DNA of 64,000 nt from Cytospora piceicola (taxonomy: Eukaryota; Ascomycota; Sordariomycetes; Diaporthales; Cytosporaceae). The notes beneath the pieces are model-generated. The model did not search any database and had not been told where the DNA came from. It saw only the letters and a list, made by a program, of their open reading frames with translations. This document shows, piece after piece, positions 1-11,424 of the stretch; position 1 is the stretch's first letter; every line of letters starts with the position of its first letter. A program made the position numbers and the translations under genes. The DNA lies in NCBI GenBank assembly GCA_023375675.1, contig JALQBC010000064.1:1-64000 (forward strand). The letters run 5' to 3'.

Positions 1-91
1 ACTTACTAACTAACTTACTAACTAACTTACTAACTAACTTACTAACTAACTTACTAACTAACTTACTAACTACTTTACTTATTTACTTACC

Positions 92-129
<38 letters not shown>

Positions 130-297
130 TTTACTTATTTAATAGCGAATTTACTTACTTACTTACCTACTTACTTACCTACTTACTTACTTACTTACTT
201 AGTTACTAGCTAAGTTACTAGCTAACTTACTAACTTACTTACTAACTAACTTACTAACTAACTTACTAACTTACTTACTTACTTACTTACTTACTTA
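1..297. repeat. TTAC/TAAC tetranucleotide tract (window edge)
   Basis: The window opens inside a low-complexity tract of TTAC, TAAC and TTAG steps. It is the reverse complement of the long GTAA tract at 31936-34257, and both contain the same diagnostic interruption (an AATAGCGAATTTAC-type block here, its reverse complement near 32299 and 32542). It continues directly into the 474-bp tandem repeats, so the two belong to one repeat family. The tract runs off the left edge, so its full length is unknown. Confidence 0.9.
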
Positions 298-1804
298 ATT
301 CGAATCTAAAGGCTTATATAAGCCTTCGGTAAAAAAGAAAGGAAGGAAAGGCTAGGGTTCGGGTTAAGAACCTTAAAAACTTACAGAATTAAAACTATTA
401 GCTTTAAAAGTAAGCCTACCTTAAGGACTGAGATTTAATTAAATATACCGTTTAATAGCCCTTTTTCTACAGATTTAGATTTAGGTAAGTACGTCTTAAT
501 CGGATTAAAACTCGAACGTACATCTTAGTTCGAACCTAAGGTCTACAGTGAAAGGCCTTATTGTAAGCCTTATCGTAATCGGCCTTATCGTAAGTCTGAT
601 CTGACCTTATCTAGGCCTTAAAGTAACCGTAAGCCTTTTAGCAGGCATTTAAGGCTTTATAATTACTAGTATATTTAGTTACAGAACGACTAGAATCACT
701 GCTTTCAACAACTAATTAGATCCTTTAAACGGGTGCTGTAGCGAATTAGTATAATTGTAATTTAAAGCTAATTAGAATTAAAAACAGGTAGTATAAATCT
801 TAAAGGTAACAATTTCTATATACTCGCCTGCCTTATAAAACAAACATTAACCTTTCTAACGGAAGGTACTATTAGCTTTAATACTAAGCCTACCTTAAAG
901 GCTACAATTTAATTAAATATACCGTTTAATAGCCCTTTTTCTACAGATTCAGATTTAGGTAAGTACGTCTTAATCGGATTAAAACTCGAACGTATATCTT
1001 AGTTCGAACCTAAGGTCTACAGTAAAAGGCCTTATCGTAGGCCTTATCGTAATCGGCCTTATCGTAGGTCTGATCTGACCTTATCTAGGCCTTAAAGTGA
1101 CCGTAAGCCTTTCGGCAGGTATTTAAGGCCTTATAATTGCTAGTATATTTAGTTACGGAACGACTAGAATTACTGCTTTTAATAACTAATTAGATCCTTT
1201 AAACGGGTGCTATAGTAAATCAGTATAATTATAATTCAGAGCTAATTAGAATTAAAAACAGGTAATATAAATCTTAAGGGCAATAATTTCTATATACTCG
1301 CCCGCTTTATAAAATAAACATTAACCTTCTTAACGGAAGGCATTATTAGCTTTAATACTAAGCCTACTTTAAAGGCTACGATTTAATTAAATATACCGTT
1401 TAATAGCCCTTTTTCTACAGATTCAAATTTAGGTAAGTACTTTTTAATCGGATTAAAACTCGAGCGTGTATTTTAGTTCGAAGCTTTATCGTAAGTCTAA
1501 CCTTATCTAAGCCTTAAAGTAACTATAAGCCTTCCGGCAGGTATTTAAAGACCTTAAAGTAACTATAAGCTTTCCGGTAAGTATTAAAAGCCTTATAATT
1601 ACTAGTATATTTAGTTACGGAACGACTAGAATCACTGCTTTCAATAGCTAATCAGATCCTTTAGACAGGTGCTATAGCGAATCAGTATGATTATAATTCA
1701 GAGCTAATCAGAATTAAAAACAGGTAGTATAAATCTTAAGGGCAACAATTTTTCTATATACTCGCCCGCCTTGTAAAACAAACATCAACCTTCCTAACGG
1801 AAGG
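298..1804 (-). repeat. 474-bp tandem repeat array, three units
   Basis: After a short unique lead-in (298-394) the sequence repeats with a 474-bp period. The marker CTATTAGCTTTAA, or a close variant, lies at about 395, 869 and 1343. Each unit ends in CCTTCCTAACGGAAGG or a mutated version; the last lies at 1789-1804, after which unique sequence begins. The third unit carries a short rearrangement around 1480-1560. The same unit in opposite orientation starts at 31174, and a more heavily RIP-mutated copy lies at about 41428-41620. No coding potential is visible. Confidence 0.85.
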
Positions 1805-2137
1805 CATACGGTCTCAGAATCGTAGGAGTTAATGTAGGCACCGATAGCGGACTAACATATTATTTTAGCGGGATGAAATGCTCCGCTTATGACACTACAA
1901 ACCCTGAACCAGGGAGCCCCACATACATCGCGGCTCAGCTTCAAATTCTTCGGAGTACTCATGCCACCCATTGTGGATTGATCAGGACATTCACGACAGA
2001 GACACAAGGGCCGCTCCGTTAAGATCATACAGCGACGACGATCCGGGTGACTCACAAGGCTATTTTTGAGTCAATACCGCTGCCCCTTCTTGCCTTTGTA
2101 CGAGCTACGACGTGTCGCCTCTGTATCCTCGCCCAAA
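1805..2137. other. intergenic: upstream region of the deformylase gene
   Basis: This unique 333-bp sequence between the repeat array and the deformylase start holds no recognisable gene. The deformylase frame is open upstream to about 2066, but the segment 2066-2137 does not resemble the family. Confidence 0.5.
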
Positions 2138-2995
2138 ATGGCCGCCACCAAGGAAAATACCTACATTCTCACTCTGTCCTGCCCGGACAAGCCGGGTATC
2201 GTCCATTCTGTGACAGGAATCTTCGCCAGCCACGACGTCAACATCATAGACTTGCAGCAGTTCTCTGATCCAGAGTCCAACAAGTTCTTCATGCGCGTAC
2301 ACTTTGGCCCCGTGTCTTCGGTGGATGTTCTAAGAGCCCCGTTCGAGTCGCTGGCTGCCAAACTGGAGATGGAATATGAGATCGTGCCGGTGACGCAGAA
2401 AATGCGCGTCCTCATCATGGTCTCCAAGATCGGGCACTGTCTCAATGACCTCCTCTTCCGAGCCAAAACCGGCCAATTGCGCATTGAGATCCCCGTCATC
2501 GTCTCAAACCACCCAGAATTCGAACAACTCGCCAAAACCTACGGCATCGAGTTCCACCACTTGCCTGTCACGAAGGACACCAAGTCTCAGCAGGAGGAAC
2601 AGATCCTGGACTTGGTCAAGAAGCACAACATCGAGCTAGTCGTCCTGGCCCGGTATATGCAGGTCTTGTCTCCTAAGCTCTGCGCAGCTATGAGCGGCAA
2701 AATCATCAACATTCACCACAGCTTTTTGCCCTCCTTCAAGGGCGCCAAACCATATCACCAAGCTTATGACCGTGGGGTCAAGATCACCGGAGCTACGGCA
2801 CACTTTGTCACCGCGGACCTGGACGAAGGTCCTATCATTGAGCAAAGGGTTGCCAGGGTCGACCACAGCATGTTAGCGAAGGATCTGGTCGAGGAGGGCT
2901 CCAACGTCGAAAGCCAGGTCTTGGCCGCTGCGGTGAAATGGGTTGCGGAGAGAAAGGTATTTCTCAACGTGACGAGAACGGTGGTGTTCAACTGA
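2138..2995 (+). CDS. purU: formyltetrahydrofolate deformylase
   Basis: This is a single-exon 285-residue protein. It hydrolyses 10-formyltetrahydrofolate to formate and tetrahydrofolate, balancing one-carbon pools. An ACT regulatory domain (about residues 8-85, beginning ILTLSCPDKPGIV) precedes a formyltransferase-fold hydrolase domain (about 88-275). The catalytic triad is visible as Asn191 and His193 in NIHHSFLPSFKG and Asp229 in DLDEGPIIEQ. The HHSFLP and LDEGP forms fit PurU better than glycinamide formyltransferase. I chose the ATG at 2138 because it has a strong AAAATGG context and gives the usual family length; the frame is open upstream but without similarity. The gene runs towards the regulator gene that ends at 3493. 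Confidence 0.93.
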   Translation: MAATKENTYILTLSCPDKPGIVHSVTGIFASHDVNIIDLQQFSDPESNKFFMRVHFGPVSSVDVLRAPFESLAAKLEMEYEIVPVTQKMRVLIMVSKIGHCLNDLLFRAKTGQLRIEIPVIVSNHPEFEQLAKTYGIEFHHLPVTKDTKSQQEEQILDLVKKHNIELVVLARYMQVLSPKLCAAMSGKIINIHHSFLPSFKGAKPYHQAYDRGVKITGATAHFVTADLDEGPIIEQRVARVDHSMLAKDLVEEGSNVESQVLAAAVKWVAERKVFLNVTRTVVFN

Positions 2996-3492
2996 AAACA
3001 GAGATTTGGGTTGATGGTGGTGTCAATAGTTCGTGTCGCGAACAGACTGCGAGAAAAAGTTTTCCAGCACCAGGGGCCCATGGTGCATGGAATAGCGGAT
3101 ACCCATTAGCAGCAAAAATATTGGGAAAGACTGGGCACAAAAAAATACAAATCCAGGCTTACATTTCTACTATCTTTGACTTGAAGGCTGACAGGTCCTC
3201 TGGCCCCCTATTACGCGGCCTTGTAGACTCCAGAGAGCCTTTGAAACGCCGACAGTATTCGAGGCGGTTGTGTGTTGCCCTGGATCCAGAGAGGGAGAGA
3301 GATAAATGGTCGGGGATTTGAGAATATAATATTTACGCAATATGTACGTCGACTCTTGCCCAGGCCTTCAGTTTCTTCGGATATCTGACATCTGGAAGTA
3401 CCCAGATACCTAGTAGAGCGCCTGAAGCTAGAGACGATGGCAAGTATGAAAAGAGTATGGGTTGAGACAGTTGCAAGTCTTATTACACTGTC
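2996..3492. other. convergent intergenic region
   Basis: This 497-bp gap between two convergent genes presumably holds both 3' untranslated regions. No conserved coding signal is seen; a 127-codon open frame at 2938-3321 overlaps the end of the deformylase gene and resembles nothing. Confidence 0.5.
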
Positions 3493-6365
3493 TTAGAAAT
3501 TCATGGAGTCCCAAGGAATGAATATTGCAGACAACCAAGGATCATCGACAAAGTTGGTCATAGCATCCCCTATTGGCGGGTCATGCTGGCCCTCAACACT
3601 TGTCATTCCACCAGTAGAGGTCGCCGTCACTGCGGTTTCCATCTCATCCAATTTTGTCCCTGCAGTGCAAGCATTATCTCCCACTTTAAGCAAGTCCGCC
3701 TGAGTGCCTATCTTCATGAGCCTTATCCCCTTTACAACCCTCGTCCAGGGGCCTTCTTCGTTGCTGTTATCCTCCACAATCCCAGCCGCTATGGGTACTT
3801 TTTCCATTCCATCTGCGATACGGTCAAGCAGGGATAAGATATCAAGGCGCCTCCTCACTTCGGCTGTGTCCCAGGCAGGCAAACCGTCGAACTTGGTGAG
3901 CCTGATTAATGCAACGGTGCAGTAGACGAGTTGGACATATATGTCGAAGGTGATACCGATGGCCATCGACGCTGGGATCTGCTCGTATGTATGAAACCAG
4001 TTTTCAATAGCCTTGAGACATTTATGAAGCCTTTCTAGTCGATTCATAACGTCGGCGTTGGAAGCGGATGGCTCTAGATTCAACGCGAGCTCGTTGATAC
4101 TGACCTCCGTGGCATACATCTGGAGCAGCACGGCTTCTGTAAAGGTAAGTATCAGAGAGGCACACACAGGAAAGAAGAAGAGATGATCAGATTCGTGAAG
4201 TACATACCGTTGTTTGAGATGCTCGCTGGTTCATGGAGTGTCCGCCAGACATCCTGCAGTTGTGCCTCAAGAGCCTTAATGAAGTATATCGGTGTCTGTG
4301 ATTCTACGTTCAGGGCTTGCTGTATCAGCATGTTTGTGAGTTGCTCCGTGATCCGCGCACATCGGACTTGTATGGCGAGGACCCTATCACCCTCCCACTC
4401 CGGCTGTTCTACTAAAACGCGAAGGCATTCCTCCATGTGTGGGGTCCAGGGAAGAGCACTTTCTCTTCTCCACATCTGTGAGACCCTGCGATAGTTCTTC
4501 AAGTTAGCACCGCGGAAAATGCCTGGGGACTCTTCTCTCTGCTCTAGGGGAAAACCACTTACATATTACACCATACAAATAAAGCCAACGCTGTTCTTCT
4601 TTCTTCTGTGGTACGCTCCTTACTTGGCTGGAGCCTTGGTCTCGGCATAGCAAACTTCTTTGCGTACATGAAAGAAGTTTCTCCTCTTATAGCAGTGAGG
4701 CCAAGATCCTGAGCCATGGCAATGCCAATACTCGTCCACAGAGAAATGAATGGCTTTTCTTTCTTGTGAGAATGCGGCCTATTATCTGGTTAGCTCTGCG
4801 AATAATAGTAATGAAGAGAGAAACGAGAAAGAGGCATATCGGGAAAAGAGGCAAAAGAAACAGAAAACACAGGAAAGAAGGAGAGGTAGAGCAAGAATAT
4901 TGAGTATTTTTAGATGGGCTGATTTGGATCTGATCTGAGTAAGGTCAATGCGGGCCTGGAGATGTACGTTTTGTGCATTGATGTTGAACCGAAAGGAGAT
5001 AGTGAAAGAAGTGAAGGAGGATAATGAAGGTATCAAAAGAAGCCCACCATGCCAAAAAGACCAATAAGCCTTGAAGTAAGTCCATACTCCTCTCAGACTC
5101 TATTAGCACCTTCTGCGATATGATTTGGCGGATCTTATCCCCGATAACATGGGCTTCTTTGGTCGAGCGGGTGATAGAAGCCATTATTCCGAGCCACAAC
5201 AACGGTCGAGTTTGGCGAAGTTGCTTGGCTGTCATACTCGGTGGGATATAGACAACAGGACCAAAACCCAACGAGACATGGCGAAAGCGTGCCAGATTGT
5301 CCTCCGCAACATCATTGGGGATGTAATGATCGTATCCTGAGCCCGGAAGTCCACTGGCAGGACTTGTTTGTTTTGCTGTATTATCTATACCCCACATATC
5401 AGAGGTGTGTGGGTTGAACGGAACCACCGTGTTGGGACTAGAGCCCGAGGAGATTGACGGAACGGTTGCGAGGGGGTGTCCTGTGTGCAGCTTGCTGAAG
5501 ACCGTGTCTGAGGCTGATATCGTGGATACAGCATCATTGGCGCCCTTATCAGCTGCTTGGGATCGAATGAGTGACACCAGATCATCCAACTTTTCCTCGA
5601 GGTGAGCTGTTCTCGACCCTGGCGTCTTTTTGGTATGATTGCGCCTGCGACTGGGCACCGATGGTTGACACTCTTTATTTAGCCGGAAGCATCTGTGTCA
5701 GATTTAGCCACTGTTTGGATCTAAGGAAACAAGAACAAGAGGAGAGTCAAGGAGAAGGTCCCTGCTAGTCAGGAACCGGGAGAGGGAGAGTGTGGACAGG
5801 GCAAGGCGTCTGAGAAGGCCCAAAGGCATGAATGCAATGTGATCATTCGTCTCTCAGTCCCAGTGGTGGTCCAATCGCCTGCCTACCTCTCCATGGCCCG
5901 ACCCCTTAGATTTCCATGTATCGATTCTCTAAAGTGTCATCCCCCTCCCTTCTGCAAAAAGCCCGCTAACTTCTCATCCAGTCTCCCCTGGCCTACATAC
6001 TTCCAAGGTTGCCATGGATCTACCATGCACGATCTTCCTTCTGATTGGACCGTCTACCCATACTGAGAGGCATACAGCCTCAACATGACTAGGATGGGGA
6101 AGACTCTGGTCGGAGCTGGAGAAGGTGGTTTTGATTGGGGGGGGGGGAGAGACTTCATTGTGGGTTGTCGAAAAGGGAAAACAGTAAAAGAGACCCACCT
6201 TTGGCAGATTCCTGGGCGTCTTCCTGAGTCACGATAGACGCATTTGCACTTCGCCTTCGCGCAGTTGGTACAGGCTTGCCCATATGGTGCCGGCATACCT
6301 GTCCCCATAGGATCTGCTGTAGCCGTAGGGTTTCCTACACCCGCCGGTGACCTTTGCACCGACAT
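3493..6365 (-). CDS. Zn2Cys6 fungal transcription factor
   Basis: Five exons, 6365-6199, 5692-5048, 4778-4563, 4485-4208 and 4136-3493, join to exactly 649 codons plus stop. The binuclear zinc cluster is split by intron 1 and becomes perfect only after splicing: Cys32, Cys35, Cys42, Cys54, Cys57 and Cys64 (spacing 2-6-11-2-6). A basic linker (SRRRNHTKK) and a short coiled-coil-like stretch (HLEEKLDDLVSLIRSQ) follow. The middle region has the usual fungal regulator landmarks: a GLLVFLAW block, then ISLWTSIGIAMAQDLGL, TEERRTALALF and LPWTPHMEECLRVL. Intron 1 is long (506 bp); the others are 269, 77 and 71 bp. The start is the first in-frame ATG. It is probably a nuclear DNA-binding regulator; its target is unknown. 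Confidence 0.88.
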
Positions 6366-7888
6366 GCTTGGAACAGTAAGCACGAAGGCGTTGATGGAAG
6401 TGGACGAGCTCCGAGAGCGCACCGGATCGGGGTTGGATGGAACACAGGATATCCGAGTAGTAAATTGTGTCTCCAGAACTTCTCAGTAAAAACAGTTGAG
6501 CGGGCTGGAGACAGCGAAAGTGAGCGGAAGTGGAAGACGAATCCCGCTTGTAATAATTATGATCGGAGACAAAAGAGGTGTGGAAAGGAGGCTTACTGCG
6601 TAGACGCCGTCGGATTTAGGCATGTAAAACAAGACCGAAGCCCGTTATTATATACCGTACCAACTCATTATGGTTAGATCGTGATCTGCTGTCGGAGTTG
6701 TCGGGCCCGGGTTAGTACGTACTTTAAGTAGTGGGTTCTCGTAAGACTTCCGTCCGTCTTTGGCTTACGGATCGCGAATGTAGGTTTGGTTATGAATCCG
6801 ACACTGGCCGACAGTACTCGCATCTTACTGCATATTATCTCACACCCCACGAACTGGGAATCACTGCTGCGAGCGCTTTCGAAGCATGAGGTGATCGCAC
6901 CCGTGGGCGTCTCCGCTGGTCCGCACTATGGCCATACTTACCTGGAAAGGATAGCACTGCGAAGGCTTACCAGTACCCCATCCGTACGTATATATCCAAC
7001 GCGCAGATGACAAAGAAGCGCACATGAAAAACGGTCAGACTTGAGGAAGTCTTGGTCGTATAATGAGGCGCGTTATCTGTAGGACGTGTCTGATCAACGT
7101 GTGGCCCTTGAGGCGCACGTTACGCGTGCTGAAGTCTTTTGTGCCGCTCCCTTGGACTACGTGTATGGCCTGGTCATAGGTGCCTACGACATTCAAAGAC
7201 ACCGATTAGGGTCATAACATACTCACGGATTGCATGGGATACGTGTGGTTAGGGCAGATTGGTTCATCATGGGCTGTATATGTACAAATGGATGGTCTTC
7301 TCACTCGCGTTGAGTTGGAGTACCTACATAAGTAGGTAGTCAGTCTCTTGATGAAACCCCGACTCTGCCACAACCGAATGTGTCGCCCAGATTGGCTCGA
7401 GTCCCCGTTGCCAACAGCTCTGGTATGACTGAGCCTGCCTAGGCTCGTGCATGAATCTACGCGATGGCTCGGCGTGCGGTTATTTGTAGTTGCACGGGAG
7501 ATGCAATGCAGTGCTCTCTTAACTCTTGGGGAGTATTGTTTCACCTCATTACTCCACCCATGCAACGGGGAGCCGATATGGAGAGGGTGCAGACCTTTGT
7601 CCCGGCACCGTGGCGCCATCCAAGTCTTGCCTTCTGTATTATTCCTGAACTGCGCGCGTGCGGTTCTGCGCTGTGTACAACGCGTCGATGCGTTTTATAT
7701 GGTCTGCATGCGCTTGAAGAAGCCCATGCCGGACAAACAATTCCCCCACCTCCTTGCCCTTGAACGCCTCGCCATGCCTCAATTCCAAAGTCCATGTAGT
7801 GCATGTATATAATACTCAAAACCTGTGAGGTAGGGGGGGGGGTACATGTTAGCAACTGTGTCGGGTTTGTGCTTGGCATCAAGAAACA
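6366..7888. other. intergenic region
   Basis: About 1.5 kb between the start of the regulator gene and the 3' end of the AP-2 mu gene. Open frames here are short, overlap on both strands and show no family resemblance. Small homopolymer runs such as the G run near 7835 are the only notable structure. I see no RNA gene. Confidence 0.5.
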
Positions 7889-9199
7889 TTACCTTATCTC
7901 GTAGTTTCCCGCTCTCGTCATGTACCGCACCCACTTGACGCTGCTGTAATTACTCTTCTCAAAGACCTTCAGGTATCTCACCAAAAGACCGCTGCTCGTA
8001 AACATTAAGAGGCTGAAGCTCATGCTCAAGGGCGGTCTGCTCCATGTCTTCTGGTTGGTCATGGATGTCAACTCGGCCTCTGCGCTGAGCACAAACTCGC
8101 TCTGGCCCGTGAACCTCCCGATCTTCCAGACGATGTTGTTCTCGGCAGGCTCGTACTTGGCCTTGCCCTGTGTACACCTTTCCGTTATCCTCGCCGTGTT
8201 CAGGGGTGTTGGGATGCGGACGACGACGTTGGTGGCAAAGAGCTTGGAGCCGAAATTGGCCTTGACGCCGATGCTGTACTCGACCTTGGTCTTGCCGACC
8301 TCGTTGACGATGGCGTGGACTTTGAAAGGGAGGTTGATATTCTCGGTCGCCCGGTAGCGCATGAGCTCGAACTCGCCGTCGGGGGGGACGAAGGAGATGA
8401 TGCGGTCCGAGTCGAACTTGCCCAGCTTGACGCACTGGTGGAACTGACAGTCTTCGAGGGTGACACTACCGGCGGCTGCCTTGGTGGCCTTGGTGCCCAT
8501 CCTGTTGCCGCTGGGCAGGCTGAGCATGCCGTCGTTGTCGAGGAGTAGCCTGTCGTTGAGGCCAAACTTGCACTCTGGGGTGCCGGAGAGGTATGCTCGC
8601 ATGATGATCTGGCCGGTGACGTCGGCACGCAGGACAGCGCCGGTTGCAGACATGAGAAGGTTGACGTCCTCGATAACATCGACGAAGGCCTCGTTCTTGC
8701 GGTACTTGACGTCGGCCTTGCGCCAGGACAATGCGCCGGTTGCCTGCATGGTGATCTTGGCCGAGTCTTCGATCTTCTGTTCGGACTTGACGCCCTCTGT
8801 GGTGATGTACATCTTGAGAGTATCGGTCTCGGTATTTTGGGGGTAGCCGAAGTCTATGATCTCGTCGAGAAGCTCGTAGACCAGGACGAAGTTGTTCTTG
8901 ACGGCCTCCTCGTCGAACTTGCCAAAGTAGCCACGGCCCAGCTGGATCAAGCGGTATAGGAACTCGAAGACGAGGGCGGCATTGGCGTTGCTCTTGGTGA
9001 TTGCGACCAGGTATATGTTCTCGTGCTTGACATGGCTGAAGGTGGTACTGCCAAGGGTCAGGATGGGCGACCTGACCTGGGCATTGCTGATGACCTGGAT
9101 GCGGAAGACATCGGCGAGACGGGGTCGGCAGTCGTTGCGAAAGGCACGGAAGATGAGGTTCTCGCCTTTCTGGTTGAAGATCAGGATTCCGGAGAGCAT
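7889..9199 (-). CDS. AP-2 clathrin adaptor complex, mu subunit
   Basis: An intronless 436-residue protein. It is the medium subunit of the plasma-membrane clathrin adaptor, which binds YxxPhi sorting signals and phosphoinositides during endocytosis. The N-terminal longin domain (about 1-140) starts MLSGILIFNQKGENLI, and the C-terminal mu-homology domain (about 170-436) starts at a SWRKADVKYRKNEAFVDV block. DFGYPQNTETDTLK and KAKYEPAENNIVWKIGRFTG are strongly typical of mu subunits. The ISNAQVRSPILTLGSTTF and FVPPDGEFELMRYR blocks favour mu2 (fungal Apm4 type) over mu1. The length is complete for the family. Fungal homologues often have introns, so the lack of any is mildly unusual. It is GC-rich, which produces long shadow frames on both strands. 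Confidence 0.93.
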   Translation of the reverse strand: MLSGILIFNQKGENLIFRAFRNDCRPRLADVFRIQVISNAQVRSPILTLGSTTFSHVKHENIYLVAITKSNANAALVFEFLYRLIQLGRGYFGKFDEEAVKNNFVLVYELLDEIIDFGYPQNTETDTLKMYITTEGVKSEQKIEDSAKITMQATGALSWRKADVKYRKNEAFVDVIEDVNLLMSATGAVLRADVTGQIIMRAYLSGTPECKFGLNDRLLLDNDGMLSLPSGNRMGTKATKAAAGSVTLEDCQFHQCVKLGKFDSDRIISFVPPDGEFELMRYRATENINLPFKVHAIVNEVGKTKVEYSIGVKANFGSKLFATNVVVRIPTPLNTARITERCTQGKAKYEPAENNIVWKIGRFTGQSEFVLSAEAELTSMTNQKTWSRPPLSMSFSLLMFTSSGLLVRYLKVFEKSNYSSVKWVRYMTRAGNYEIR

Positions 9200-10101
9200 C
9201 GTGACGACACGACTGAAGCGACTGAACCGATGGATCGCATGGACAGGCGACAGGCGACTCGACTAAGGGGGCAACGGAGGTGAGGCGGCGGCGGGAGGGG
9301 GCGCTAAGGGAAAGGAGGGCGACTTCGTAGCTAGGCTAGAAAGTAAACAGCTGGTTGATAGTAAACACACCAGTTGTGACATAACACACACAGAGAGAGA
9401 GCGAGAGAACGAAAGACGAGAGCAGCAGCTATCGAGTTGCTTGTCGGTCGTTGGTTGCTTAGATCGCGCCGGGAACACGGGTGAATTGATTACCTAAGCC
9501 AATCCAGGGGCAAATGGGATTAGACCCCATATATTACAAATTATGTAAGCATCTGGGGACATGTGAACTAAGGTACGTATCTTTCTCCGGATTAACCCGT
9601 AATCCATAATCCGTAACTAAGTACCCAGATACCTAGGTACCTACACAGTACCTAGGTAGGCACACAGATTACCGAGGATTAACAAGGATCGTCAAGGATT
9701 TTCAAGAGTCCGGCATCTCCTCCCCCTTCTAACAACCACCTGGTAGTTCACCTGGGATCCTCTCTACAACTATCACTAGCAGCCGTGGACACGAGAATAA
9801 ACTACGGGACCTACAGCTCGTGCGACAGTGGCCTCCACCTTTCCGTACACCGTGTCTTTGATGATGAACTATGAAGTATTCATTCTACATACTGCCTCTT
9901 TTTTGTCCGTCTCCAACAACCCGACCAGGAGATGTCTGGTTATGTTGCATCGCTTCGCTGGCTTGCACGGTCCTTGGCCAAAAGTGTACGGATCCGTCCG
10001 TATATGGCACGTCGATCGATCCACGTCAGCAACAGGCGGCATCACGGTATTGCATGGCATGGCATGATTCCTCGCGAAACCTGACTGTTGAGAAGATCGA
10101 T
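9200..10101. other. intergenic region upstream of AP-2 mu
   Basis: This region contains a purine-rich GAGAGAGCGAGAG stretch near 9390 in the probable leader of the minus-strand adaptor gene. A cluster of ACCTAGGTA-type palindromic steps lies at about 9620-9660. No gene is seen. Confidence 0.5.
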
Positions 10102-10357
<256 letters not shown>

Positions 10358-10829
10358 CTGATACCACACACGCCAGACCCTACATCCATATGCGGGATAC
10401 TCTGGAGAGCATGACACATCTCTGGATCCCGAACCTGATAGCCTGCCTCGCTACTCCTGCCACACCTGCTTGATATGCCGGAAATATGGATCGGGCTGCT
10501 ATTGTAGGCAACGGCTAGGGATGCGGCCTCACGGCGCCTACACAGACTGTTCTTCTTCGGGACCCTTGAAACGTCCCCCTTGCAGCAAATATTCACGGAT
10601 CACAATCAGTCTGCGACGCTGCCACCATAACCTGGTCCCGGGTTGAGTCTCAACGAAAGTTAAGTTGGTGACGACCTTGGGATGGAGATACTCCACAACA
10701 CCAGGCGGAGATCAAGACAGAATCTCTCTCTCTCTGTTGTATTGCATCACGAGCCATCATCGACCCGCCGTGACGGCCTTTCGACATTGTTCTCTTCTCT
10801 GACACCGATTATAAGACTTGGGACTTGCC

Positions 10830-10884
10830 TAGCCCAGCCCAGCCCAGCCCAGCTCAGCCCAGCTCAGCTCAGCTCAACTCAACT
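10830..10884. repeat. CAGCC/CAGCT pentanucleotide microsatellite
   Basis: Eleven or so head-to-tail pentamers, first AGCCC then AGCTC and AACTC, show progressive divergence from left to right. Confidence 0.9.
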
Positions 10885-11382
10885 CCGACGTACGTCAGCT
10901 TACCTGTTCACTACTTGAGTAACTACAGTATCAATGTGCATGACAGCTTCGACCGACGGGCCCATCCTCCCAGCCTCCCTGTCCAAATCGCCTGTCAGAT
11001 CGGCCCCACCAGCAGGACCCGGACCAACCAACCTTCTAGACCCGCGTCCAAACCCACGCAACAACGATCTTGCTAGTTCGTCTTTCCCCCCGGAATCATG
11101 TACATACAGGACATAATGTACAGAAATCTCAGATCGTCCCAAGTGGTTCCACTAACGCAGGTCCCGCTTATTGGAGCCATATTCAATCAGGACCTGCTTG
11201 GCTGCTGCTTGGATTGCGTACGGCCGACCACGAGGCCAGGATTTTTTATTACGAGCTGCCACTAGAGTGCATGGCAAACTTCTATTTTCTTCCTTTTTCC
11301 CTTTTCCCGGACTCCTTCTTCTTCCTTCGTTTCTTCCCTGTCTTTTCTTACCCCCCACCCCCTGAGCTGTTCAAAGGGATAC

Positions 11383-11423
<41 letters not shown>

Positions 11424-11424
11424 C
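11383..11424. repeat. GCCCAT hexanucleotide microsatellite
   Basis: Seven near-perfect GCCCAT hexamers in a row. In translation they would read as proline/cysteine or methionine/glycine alternation, but no supported gene covers them. Confidence 0.9.

Noticed and set aside
7959..8846. Long open frames overlapping the AP-2 mu gene in other frames and on the plus strand
   Set aside because: They are shadows of a GC-rich conserved coding region; none resembles a protein family.
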